NCBI RefSeq assembly: GCF_052216985.1
Contig: NZ_JBQOUY010000008.1
Location: 31,885-95,884 of the forward strand
DNA from: Acidaminococcus fermentans_A
Lineage (GTDB): Bacteria; Bacillota; Negativicutes; Acidaminococcales; Acidaminococcaceae
Reading direction: 5' to 3'
DNA: 64,000 nt
The notes under the pieces were generated by a model. The model did not search any database. It was not told where the DNA came from and saw only the letters and a program-made list of their open reading frames with translations. The position numbers and the translations under genes are program-made. Positions within the stretch are counted from its first letter, which is position 1; each line of letters starts with the position of its first letter. Of this stretch, positions 21,721 to 28,402 are shown in pieces.

Positions 21721-23081
21721 CAGTTGGTCAGGCTCCGTACCGGTGCCGGGATCCGTCCGCCCCGATGGATGAACACATCCGGTTTGAAAGGATTGACGGC
21801 GATGATGGGCGCATAGCCCAGGAGACCGCCGAATTCTACTTTGTCCCCTACCTTCTTGCCGGGCACAGGGATCAGCCGCACCGCGGTGGTCTTGTTGTTG
21901 ATCATGCCCACAGCCGCTTCGTCGGCGATGACGGCGGAGATGGTTTCTGCGGTAGTATCCCCCGGAACGGCGATCATATCCAGCCCCACTGAGCACACGC
22001 AGGTCATGGCTTCCAGTTTCTCGATGGTCAGGGAACCCTTTTCCACAGCCGCGATCATGCCGGCATCTTCCGATACAGGGATGAAAGCACCGCTCAGGCC
22101 GCCTACATAGCTGGAGGCCATCAGGCCGCCTTTTTTCACTGCATCGTTCAGCATGGCCAGGGCCGCCGTGGTGCCCGGGCAGCCACAGGATTCCAGGCCG
22201 ATCTCTTCCAGGATATGGGCTACGGAATCCCCTACCGCCGGGGTGGGCGCCAGGGACAGGTCGATGATCCCGAACTGGGTATCCAGCCGTTTGGCCGCTT
22301 CCTGGGCCACCAGCTGGCCTACCCGGGTGATCTTGAAGGCTGTCTTCTTGATGGTCTCCGCCACCACGCCGATATCTTCTCCCCGGACCGCTTCCAGGGC
22401 GTGCTTCACCACGCCGGGACCGGATACCCCTACATTGATGACGGTCTCTGGTTCCGTGACTCCATGGAAGGCCCCGGCCATGAAGGGGTTATCCTGGACC
22501 GGGTTGCAGAAGATCACCAGTTTGGCACAGCCCAGGGCATCCTGGTCCGCGGTGAGACGGGCGGTTTCCTTCACCACCTGGCCCATTTCCCGGACGGCGT
22601 CCATATTGATGCCGGCCTTGGTGGAACCGATGGCCACAGAAGAGCATACGATGTCCGTGGTAGCAAGAACTTCCGGGATGGAACGGATCAGGGTCCGATC
22701 CCCATGGGTGTACCCTTTTTCCACCAGGGCGCTGAAGCCGCCGATGAAGTTCACCCCTACGGCTTTGGCCGCGTCATCCAGGGCTTTGGCCAGGGGCACG
22801 TAGCTGTCCGTCTGGCAGGCTTCTCCCACCAGAGAGATCGGGGTCACAGAGATCCGTTTGTGGATGATGGGCACCCCCAGTTCTGCTTCCAGCTGTTCGC
22901 CCACCTTCACCAGGTTCCGGGCTTTGTCTGTGATCTTGTCATAGATCTTCCGGGCACAGACCTTCACATCCGGATCCGCGCAGTCCCGGAGGCTGATGCC
23001 CATGGTGATGGTGCGCACATCCAAGTTATTCTGGGTGATCATCCGGGTGGTTTCCAGTACATCTTTGATTTCGTAGAACAT
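21720..23081 (-). CDS. UPF0210 (PFL/DUF711 family) protein
   Basis: A 453-residue protein with the family's characteristic stretches MFYEIKDVLETTRMITQNNL and TMGISLRDCADPD, a Gly-rich body (FIGGFSALVEKGYTHGD; VGVSGPGVVKHAL) and AVPGDTTAETISAVIADEAA near the end. UPF0210 members are related in fold to pyruvate-formate lyase-like proteins, but the reaction is not known. It is paired, as in many genomes, with the small ACT-domain UPF0237 gene 12 bp upstream, suggesting ligand-controlled activity. Confidence 0.93.
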   Translation of the reverse strand: MFYEIKDVLETTRMITQNNLDVRTITMGISLRDCADPDVKVCARKIYDKITDKARNLVKVGEQLEAELGVPIIHKRISVTPISLVGEACQTDSYVPLAKALDDAAKAVGVNFIGGFSALVEKGYTHGDRTLIRSIPEVLATTDIVCSSVAIGSTKAGINMDAVREMGQVVKETARLTADQDALGCAKLVIFCNPVQDNPFMAGAFHGVTEPETVINVGVSGPGVVKHALEAVRGEDIGVVAETIKKTAFKITRVGQLVAQEAAKRLDTQFGIIDLSLAPTPAVGDSVAHILEEIGLESCGCPGTTAALAMLNDAVKKGGLMASSYVGGLSGAFIPVSEDAGMIAAVEKGSLTIEKLEAMTCVCSVGLDMIAVPGDTTAETISAVIADEAAVGMINNKTTAVRLIPVPGKKVGDKVEFGGLLGYAPIIAVNPFKPDVFIHRGGRIPAPVRSLTN

Positions 23082-23093
23082 GTACGGGCCTCC

Positions 23094-23363
23094 TTAAATC
23101 CGGTGCATGGCCGTAAAGATCTGTTCGCTCTGTACGCGGATTTCCACGCCCAGTTCCTTGCCCAGGGCCGTGGCCTTTTCTTTCAGGGCTTCCACAGATA
23201 CAGCCGCATTGTCCAGGTCGCCGATCAGGACCATGTTGAAGAATCCGTCATCGATGTTCTGGTTGATGTTCAGGATATTCACATTGTTTTCCGCCAGCAG
23301 CGTGCTTGCCTTGGCGATGATGCCCACTTTGTCCACACCTACGATGGTCATAACGATACGCAT
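23094..23363 (-). CDS. ACT-domain protein, UPF0237 family
   Basis: An 89-residue single ACT domain (MRIVMTIVGVDKVGIIAKAS ... NNVNILNINQNIDDGFFNMV). ACT domains bind amino acids or other small ligands. The ATG at 23363 is preferred to one three codons earlier because AGGA lies about nine bases upstream. It is the first gene of the operon leading to UPF0210, nth, the 508-aa protein and the zinc-ribbon protein. Confidence 0.9.
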   Translation of the reverse strand: MRIVMTIVGVDKVGIIAKASTLLAENNVNILNINQNIDDGFFNMVLIGDLDNAAVSVEALKEKATALGKELGVEIRVQSEQIFTAMHRI

Positions 23364-23372
23364 AGATAACAT

Positions 23373-23608
23373 CCTTTCTGTTTCAGGGACTCCGGAATTG
23401 GTTTACTGCAGGAGTTTACATTTTATTATACGATAAAATCCCACTGCCTTCAATGTTACTGAAAGAATCCACAAGGATTTCACGATTTTCCGTCTCCGAT
23501 GCACGAGATGTGTGTCCCCCTGAAAGGGAGAAAGGCCCCGCGTCAGCGGGTAGAGGGGGCCTTCCGTATCATATGAAACAAACATTCCCACCCATAACGA
23601 GAAAATTA
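23373..23608. other. Intergenic region with a compound hairpin
   Basis: Between the divergent ACT and purC genes. At 23532-23563 AAGGCCCC pairs with GGGGCCTT around an inner CCCGC-GTCA-GCGGG hairpin. There is no T-run, so this is not an obvious terminator. It may be a leader structure or a protein site; no gene is seen. Confidence 0.4.
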
Positions 23609-23638
23609 TTCGACTAAACCCCGTTCTTGTGATATGAT
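23609..23638 (+). promoter_or_regulatory. Probable purC promoter
   Basis: TTCGAC at 23609, an 18-bp spacer and TATGAT at 23633 with an extended TGA in front, about 44 bp before the purC start codon. Confidence 0.5.
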
Positions 23639-23681
23639 AGGGATACAAAACCGTACTGTCTATTTTCAAGGAGGATGGATC

Positions 23682-24557
23682 ATGCAGGAATATAAACCCG
23701 TTAAATCTGGGAAAGTCCGTGAAATCTACGATCTGGGCGACAGCCTGATCATGGTGGCGTCCGATCGGATCTCCGCCTTCGACCACATTCTGAAAAACAC
23801 CATTACCGACAAAGGGGCCATCCTGACCCAGATGTCCAAATTCTGGTTCGACTATACCAAGGACATCATCCCCAACCACATGATCAGTGTGGATCCTGCG
23901 GATATGCCTGAATTCTTCCGGACGCCGGAATTTGCCGGCAAGAGCATGAAATGCCGGAAACTGGACATGATCCCGGTAGAATGCATCGTCCGGGGCTACA
24001 TCACCGGCAGCGGCTGGGAATCCTATAAAGAAAACGGCACCGTCTGCGGTATCCAGATGCCCGAAGGGTTGAAAGAATGCCAGAAGCTGCCCGAACCCCT
24101 CTTCACCCCCAGCACCAAAGCCGAACTGGGCGACCATGATGAAAACATCACGGAAGACCAGTGCGTCACCTACCTGGAAAAGATCTATCCGGGCAAAGGG
24201 GCGGAATATACCAAGGCCATCAAGGACGCCACCATCGCCCTCTATAAAAAATGCGCCGATTATGCCTATGAAAGAGGCATCATCATCGCGGATACCAAAT
24301 TCGAATTCGGCCTGAACGAAAAAGGCGAAGTGGTCCTGGGCGACGAAATGCTTACTCCGGACAGCTCCCGGTTCTGGCCCCTGGCAGGGTATGAAGCCGG
24401 CAAGAGCCAGCCGTCCTACGACAAACAGTTCGTCCGTGACTGGCTGAAAGCCAACCCGGACAGCGACTACCTGCTGCCCCAGGACGTGATCGACAAGACC
24501 ATCGCCAAATACAAAGAAGCCTACGAAATGCTCACCGGAAAGAAGTTCGGGGAATAA
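23682..24557 (+). CDS. purC: SAICAR synthetase
   Basis: A 291-residue enzyme that joins aspartate to CAIR using ATP in purine synthesis. It has the typical start GKVREIYDLGDSLIMVASDR, the central PVECIVRGYITGSGWESYK, and IIIADTKFEFGLN ... VLGDEMLTPDSSRFWP. The start at 23682 has CAAGGAGG upstream; a 16-codon upstream extension is discarded. It stands alone rather than in a pur cluster. Length fits the longer bacterial form. Confidence 0.95.
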   Translation: MQEYKPVKSGKVREIYDLGDSLIMVASDRISAFDHILKNTITDKGAILTQMSKFWFDYTKDIIPNHMISVDPADMPEFFRTPEFAGKSMKCRKLDMIPVECIVRGYITGSGWESYKENGTVCGIQMPEGLKECQKLPEPLFTPSTKAELGDHDENITEDQCVTYLEKIYPGKGAEYTKAIKDATIALYKKCADYAYERGIIIADTKFEFGLNEKGEVVLGDEMLTPDSSRFWPLAGYEAGKSQPSYDKQFVRDWLKANPDSDYLLPQDVIDKTIAKYKEAYEMLTGKKFGE

Positions 24558-24564
24558 GGAATAG

Positions 24565-24601
24565 AAAAAAGGGGGTGTGAAAAAATACTTTTTCACACCC
24601 C
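24565..24601. terminator. Terminator stem of the GGGGTGTGAA family
   Basis: GGGGTGTGAAAAA / TTTTTCACACCCC around ATA. On the minus strand a T-run follows, so it stops leftward transcription from the nucleosidase-like gene; on the plus strand it lies 10 bp after purC. Near-identical stems occur at 30299 and 44004. Confidence 0.7.
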
Positions 24602-24629
24602 GTCACTAGTCACTAGTCTCTAGTCACTA
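24602..24629. repeat. Heptanucleotide tandem array (GTCACTA type)
   Basis: Four uninterrupted 7-nt units: GTCACTA, GTCACTA, GTCTCTA, GTCACTA. It abuts the terminator stem of purC. Confidence 0.8.
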
Positions 24630-24661
24630 GCCGATGGAAGCCAGCTGACGCTAGCGAAATA

Positions 24662-24699
24662 AAGGCGCTGGGGATGATTTTTTCACAGCGCCTTTTTTT
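24662..24699 (+). terminator. Second purC terminator
   Basis: AAGGCGCTG / CAGCGCCTT with a 14-nt loop and a run of seven T on the plus strand. Confidence 0.8.
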
Positions 24700-24898
24700 G
24701 TCACAGGTCGCGGGCCATGAGTCGCGGGCCGTTGGAAAGGACCCGTCCTGCGGCCAGGTCCTTTTAAAGGTCCAGAATCAGAACCGTGCTAGATAGAACA
24801 ACGGTTATTTCATGGATGGCAGACCTGGGTTTACTCATTCAAAAATTTGCCTGCAAATTTCTCATTCGGCTCGAGACCCGAGACCCGAGACTCGAGAC
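24700..24898 (+). repeat. Heptad-flanked dispersed element, copy 1 (candidate structured RNA)
   Basis: Left array of 7-nt units GTCACAG, GTCGCGG, GCCATGA, GTCGCGG (24700-24727); a core of about 140 nt; right array TCGAGAC, CCGAGAC, CCGAGAC, TCGAGAC (24871-24898). The core has a hairpin AGGACC/GGTCCT (24738-24762), a conserved CAGAATCAG block, a CCGT/ACGG stem and the inverted repeat AAATTTGC-CT-GCAAATTT. A second copy is at 34181-34393 on the minus strand: 56 of the first 69 core positions and 43 of the last 48 agree. Confidence 0.7.
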
Positions 24899-24924
24899 CG
24901 GGGTGTTGCACGTTACGACACCTC

Positions 24925-25680
24925 CTACTCCATCATCCCCACAATCCACTCCTGCAATGCTCTGGCCGTTTCCGGGTCGAAAGGCTCCCCGGTCCGGTTG
25001 TTGTTGGAGATCACCCGGACGGCTCCGAAGGGGATCCCGAACCGGCCGGCCGTCTCCCCGGCAGCGGCGGTTTCCATTTCTTCGCACAGGGCACCGGTGG
25101 CCTGTTCCAGCTGCCGGATGGTGTCCGGACAGGCGTTCCACCGGTCTCCGGAAGCAATGCCCCCTACCAGGGCCCGGCCCCGGTGCCAGCGGATCCCTTC
25201 CCGGTCCAGCCACTCCAGGGCATCCTGATCGCACCAGTGCCAAAAAGGCTTTTCCCCGGTGAATCCGCTTTCTTTGCTTTCCCCTTCCAAAGCCTCCAGG
25301 TCCAGGGCATACTCCTGGCCATACCGGCTCTGGAACAAGGCATTGCTGTTGTACCACCGTTCTCCGATCACCAGATCGAAGGGCCATACCCCTTCCGGAT
25401 AACCCCCTGCCGTCCCCTGGTTCAGCACCAGGGCAGGCTGGAACATGGTACATCCCACGGCAGTGGCCGCTGCCGCCGCTGCCGTGCCGATGCCCGTCCG
25501 GCTCAGGATCACCGGCTGGTCCCCCAGTTTGCCTTCCCAGAAGGGAAAGGCACTATACTGGAAGCTGCGGCAGTCAGTCAGAGCCTCCCGGAGCACCGCC
25601 ACTTCCAATTCCATGGCTCCTTGCAGTAAAACCGGCTTTTCCCCCAGGAGAAAAGCCGGTTCCTTTTTCTGTCCTGCCAT
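24925..25680 (-). CDS. Nucleoside phosphorylase-superfamily protein (MTA/SAH nucleosidase-like)
   Basis: A 251-residue protein with the superfamily's landmarks: an A-M-E-x-E-V start region (GAMELEVAVLREAL), SRTGIGTAAAAAATA (phosphate or ribose loop), LNQGTAGG, and EEMETAAAGETAGRFGIPFG, which supplies the nucleoside-binding Met-Glu. In methylthioadenosine/adenosylhomocysteine nucleosidase the next motif is RxISD with a catalytic Asp; here it reads RVISNNN, an Asn at that position. So the substrate, or even activity, is uncertain; futalosine hydrolase-type enzymes are an alternative. It converges on purC. Confidence 0.7.
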   Translation of the reverse strand: MAGQKKEPAFLLGEKPVLLQGAMELEVAVLREALTDCRSFQYSAFPFWEGKLGDQPVILSRTGIGTAAAAAATAVGCTMFQPALVLNQGTAGGYPEGVWPFDLVIGERWYNSNALFQSRYGQEYALDLEALEGESKESGFTGEKPFWHWCDQDALEWLDREGIRWHRGRALVGGIASGDRWNACPDTIRQLEQATGALCEEMETAAAGETAGRFGIPFGAVRVISNNNRTGEPFDPETARALQEWIVGMME

Positions 25681-25684
25681 ATCC

Positions 25685-26407
25685 TTACTCCAGGGTCAGG
25701 GCAAACAGCGTATTCACCCGTACCGTCACTGTCAAGGCTTTGGGAGCCAGTTGGGTAGGAGTGGCTGCATCATTGGCCACCTCCAATTTTTCCATCCGAG
25801 CCATCAGGAGGGGCTGGGCTTCCACCACGGACGTGGTGGGGATGCTGGCCTGGCGCAGTACGCCCAGTCCCCGTCCGCCGGCATTGGCCACTGCCTGGGC
25901 CGTATATTTGGCATTTTCCACAGCCTGCCCCAGCAGCTGCCGTTTGATCAGGTTTTCATCCTGGAGCCCGAACCGCACATTGTCCATCCGGTTGGCACTT
26001 TCCAGACCCTTGTCGATCACCGTCCCCAGAGCATCCAGGTTCCTGACCTTCACGCTCCAGTCTGCGGTCACCTGATAGCCCACAAGTTTCTGTCCCCCGT
26101 TCTTCTGATAGGTATATCGAGGAGACACATTGTATCCTGTAGTGGCGATATCGTCCCGGGCAATGCCCTGGGCCACCATGGTACGCACGAATTTTTGGCT
26201 GGCCTGAGCCCCAGCTTCCCGGACTTCTTCCAGGGTCGCTCCCTGTTTCTCATAGGCAAAGTTCACCGTGGCCATGTCCGGCTCCACCGTACGGCTGGCT
26301 GTCCCGGTGATCTGGATGGTGTCCAAGGGCTGGTCCGCCCAGGCCGGTGTGGCATGGAGGCTAAAAGCCAGTACAGCTGCTGCAAACAATGCTCCGAATT
26401 TTTTCAT
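25685..26407 (-). CDS. Secreted SIMPL (DUF541) domain protein
   Basis: A 240-residue protein with a signal peptide (MKKFGALFAAAVLAFSLHAT-PAWA). The mature part starts with ITGTASRTVEPDMATVNFAY and contains SPRYTYQ and GYQVTADWSVKVRNLDALG, typical of SIMPL/OMP26-like periplasmic or outer-surface proteins. The role is unclear; some members affect oxidative stress. The start at 26407 has GGGGTGA upstream; an upstream extension lacks a signal peptide at its N-terminus. Confidence 0.85.
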   Translation of the reverse strand: MKKFGALFAAAVLAFSLHATPAWADQPLDTIQITGTASRTVEPDMATVNFAYEKQGATLEEVREAGAQASQKFVRTMVAQGIARDDIATTGYNVSPRYTYQKNGGQKLVGYQVTADWSVKVRNLDALGTVIDKGLESANRMDNVRFGLQDENLIKRQLLGQAVENAKYTAQAVANAGGRGLGVLRQASIPTTSVVEAQPLLMARMEKLEVANDAATPTQLAPKALTVTVRVNTLFALTLE

Positions 26408-26479
26408 AGAATCACCCCATAAGAAATTTGTGAATACAGGTATTATAGCATACTTTGGACAGAACGGATGATGCAACAG

Positions 26480-26989
26480 TCATTTTTCCAGGCAGGTTAC
26501 CTGTCCCTCCTGGGCCTTCTGCCAAGCAGGACAGTCCCCGCTGATAGCCCCATGGCATTCTCTCATGCTGCTGCGCTGGGTTTCCACGATATCCTGGGTC
26601 ACATCCCCCAGGGTGATTCCCTTCAGATGGTCCATACACAGCCGGTCCAGATCCCGGTACAGGGCATCGAACACGGCGGACATGCCACTGCTGATGAAGC
26701 AGTTGTTCTCTTCGTTCCCGCTGCGCCACTTGGTATCCACGAAGACGGTTCCCATTCCTTGGGCGATCTCGTACAAGGTGACTTTTTCCAGCCCTTCACA
26801 AGGACAGTATCCTCCCACATGGCCTTCCCGGGTGGTGATGATGCCCATTTTCTTCAATTTTCCCATGATTTTCCGGACCCTTGCCGGATTGGTGCAGATG
26901 TTTTCCGCCAATTCTTCGCTGGAAGCCAGACACCCCCGATGGGACAAATAGACTAACGCATGGACAGCCACAATAAAATCACTTTTCAT
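26480..26989 (-). CDS. Rrf2-family transcriptional regulator
   Basis: A 169-residue regulator. The winged helix (residues about 1-80) reads MKSDFIVAVHALVYLSHRGC ... SSEELAENICTNPARVRKIM ... GHVGGYCPCEGLE. The C-terminal half holds several Cys (CFISSG, CMDH, ECHGAISGDC, CLEK), more than the three typical of IscR, so it may sense redox state, an Fe-S cluster or a metal. It lies 51 bp downstream of trxB and may be part of that unit. An inverted repeat over the trxA promoter is a candidate target. Confidence 0.85.
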   Translation of the reverse strand: MKSDFIVAVHALVYLSHRGCLASSEELAENICTNPARVRKIMGKLKKMGIITTREGHVGGYCPCEGLEKVTLYEIAQGMGTVFVDTKWRSGNEENNCFISSGMSAVFDALYRDLDRLCMDHLKGITLGDVTQDIVETQRSSMRECHGAISGDCPAWQKAQEGQVTCLEK

Positions 26990-27040
26990 ACTTGCTCGCA
27001 AAGCAGGCCGGTCTCTGCCAGCCTGCTTTTCCCCTTCCTT

Positions 27041-27958
27041 TTATTTTTCGTTGAGATATTCCTCGGCAAAATGGACGGCTACCGCTCCGTCGGCAGCAGC
27101 GGTGACGATCTGACGCACGGCCTTGGTCCGCACATCCCCTACGGCGAACACACCGGGTACGGAGGTTTTGGTGTCTTCCCCTGCCAGGATATAGCCGGCC
27201 TTGTCGGTGGCCACCTGTCCGGCCGCCAGGCTGCTTTCCGGCAGCTGTCCGATGGCTACGAACAGGCCATCCGCCGGCAGCACCCGTTTCTCTCCGGTCT
27301 TCACATCCGTCAGCTCCACCCCGGTCAGTTTCTTGTCTGCCTGGAGCCCGGAAACTACACTATTCCAGATGATCTCCACCCCGGCGTCCTTCAGCCTCTG
27401 GAGATAAATGGGCGTAGCCCGCAGGGTATCCCGCCGGTGGACCAGATAGACCTTGCTGGCCAGTTTGGCCAGGTACAGGGCATCGCCCACAGCCGTATTG
27501 CCCCCGCCGTTGACCACCACCACTTTGTCTTTGTAGAAGTTGCCGTCACAGGTGGCGCAATAGGCCACGCCCCGGTTCACCAGAGCCTCCTCCTGGGGGA
27601 TCCCCAGTTTCCGAGGATGGGCCCCCGTAGCCAAGATCACCGTCCGGCCCAGGAAGGTCCCTTCTGAAGTTTCCACCACTTTGGGGTCCGCTAAGAGATC
27701 CAGTTTGGTGACTTCCGCAAAGACCGTTTCCGCTCCGGCCTTCTCTGCACCTTCCTGCATCCGTTCTCCCAGTTCGAACCCATCTATCACACCAGGGAAG
27801 CCAGGATAGTTTTCCACATCGCTGGTGGTAGCCATCTGTCCTCCCGGGGACAGCTTTTCCAGCACTGCGGTAGAGAAACCGCTCCGGGCCCCGTAGAGGG
27901 CGGCGGTATAGCCAGCGGGGCCGCCGCCCACGATCAGGATGTCATAGACTTTGCTCAT
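27041..27958 (-). CDS. trxB: Thioredoxin reductase
   Basis: A 305-residue flavoenzyme. N-terminal FAD site GGGPAGYTAALYGARSG, active-site CATC (AYCATCDGNFY), NAD(P)H site VNGGGNTAVGDALYLA, HRRDTLRAT, and C-terminal GVFAVGDVRTK. The HRRD box is the form usually linked to NADPH. The start overlaps the trxA stop (TTATGAGC), so the pair is translationally coupled. Reduces the thioredoxin encoded next to it. Confidence 0.95.
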   Translation of the reverse strand: MSKVYDILIVGGGPAGYTAALYGARSGFSTAVLEKLSPGGQMATTSDVENYPGFPGVIDGFELGERMQEGAEKAGAETVFAEVTKLDLLADPKVVETSEGTFLGRTVILATGAHPRKLGIPQEEALVNRGVAYCATCDGNFYKDKVVVVNGGGNTAVGDALYLAKLASKVYLVHRRDTLRATPIYLQRLKDAGVEIIWNSVVSGLQADKKLTGVELTDVKTGEKRVLPADGLFVAIGQLPESSLAAGQVATDKAGYILAGEDTKTSVPGVFAVGDVRTKAVRQIVTAAADGAVAVHFAEEYLNEK

Positions 27959-28281
27959 AATACGCCTTTCTCCTGGAGCCAGGTCTTCACCGCTGCTTTG
28001 GAAGGCGGGTTCACCAGCAGTTCGCTGCACTGGCCGTCTTTCACCAGCATCAGGCTGGGGATGGTCTCGATCTTGTACTGTTCTGCCAGTTCCCGTTCTT
28101 CATCGATGTTCACGCCGCCGAAAGACACCTTGTCGGCGATTTCCATAGCCAGCTGGCCCAGGGCCGGTTTCAGCCGTTTGCAGTACCCGCACCAAGGAGC
28201 GGAAAAGCCTACCACCATGGGTTTGCTGCTCTGGAGCACCTCTTTATCGAAATTGTCTTTGGTGATATGTAAGAATTCCAT
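27955..28281 (-). CDS. trxA: Thioredoxin
   Basis: A 108-residue protein with the active site WCGYC (in FSAPWCGYCKRLKPAL) instead of the usual WCGPC, and the cis-Pro in ETIPSLMLVKDG. The Pro-to-Tyr change alters redox potential in other thioredoxin-like proteins and is seen in several anaerobe thioredoxins. GGAGGT precedes the ATG. First gene of the trxA-trxB-rrf2 unit. Confidence 0.93.
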   Translation of the reverse strand: MEFLHITKDNFDKEVLQSSKPMVVGFSAPWCGYCKRLKPALGQLAMEIADKVSFGGVNIDEERELAEQYKIETIPSLMLVKDGQCSELLVNPPSKAAVKTWLQEKGVL

Positions 28282-28326
28282 GAATACGACCTCCTTTAAT
28301 CTATTGAAAACAGTGGATCTTTAATT

Positions 28327-28361
28327 ACTGTAATTTTAGCAAATACAGTTAAAAAAGTCAA
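28327..28361 (-). promoter_or_regulatory. trxA promoter with overlapping inverted repeat
   Basis: TTGACT at 28361-28356, a 17-bp spacer and TAAAAT at 28338-28333 on the minus strand. ACTGTA-N11-TACAGT (28327-28349) overlaps the -10 and is a plausible operator for the nearby Rrf2 regulator. Confidence 0.7.
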
Positions 28362-28399
28362 GAGGGGCTGTTGCCTATGCAAACAGCCCCTCCTGACTT
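28355..28399 (-). terminator. Terminator of the nhaC-like gene, GGGGCTGTTGC family
   Basis: A long stem AGTCA..GAGGGGCTGTT / AACAGCCCCTC..TGACT followed on the minus strand by TTTTTT. Its right T-rich flank is also the -35 region of the trxA promoter. Confidence 0.8.
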
Positions 28400-28402
28400 C
28401 CT

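Noticed and set aside
21720..21996. N-terminal extension of nth giving 302 residues
   Set aside because: The extra part lies inside the UPF0210 gene and reads as Arg/Gly-rich shadow sequence; the ATGA overlap at 21720 gives a family-length enzyme.
23532..23563. Purine riboswitch before purC
   Set aside because: The hairpin lacks the three-way junction and conserved loop sequences of the purine class and is upstream of the inferred promoter.
23403..24596. 397-codon minus-strand ORF
   Set aside because: Antisense to purC.
24661..24699. Part of the dispersed element
   Set aside because: It is a plain terminator with a T-run and has no counterpart in the second copy, where a different terminator stands.
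24602..24898. CRISPR array
   Set aside because: Repeat units are seven bases with no spacers between them, and no cas genes are present. They are tandem heptads.
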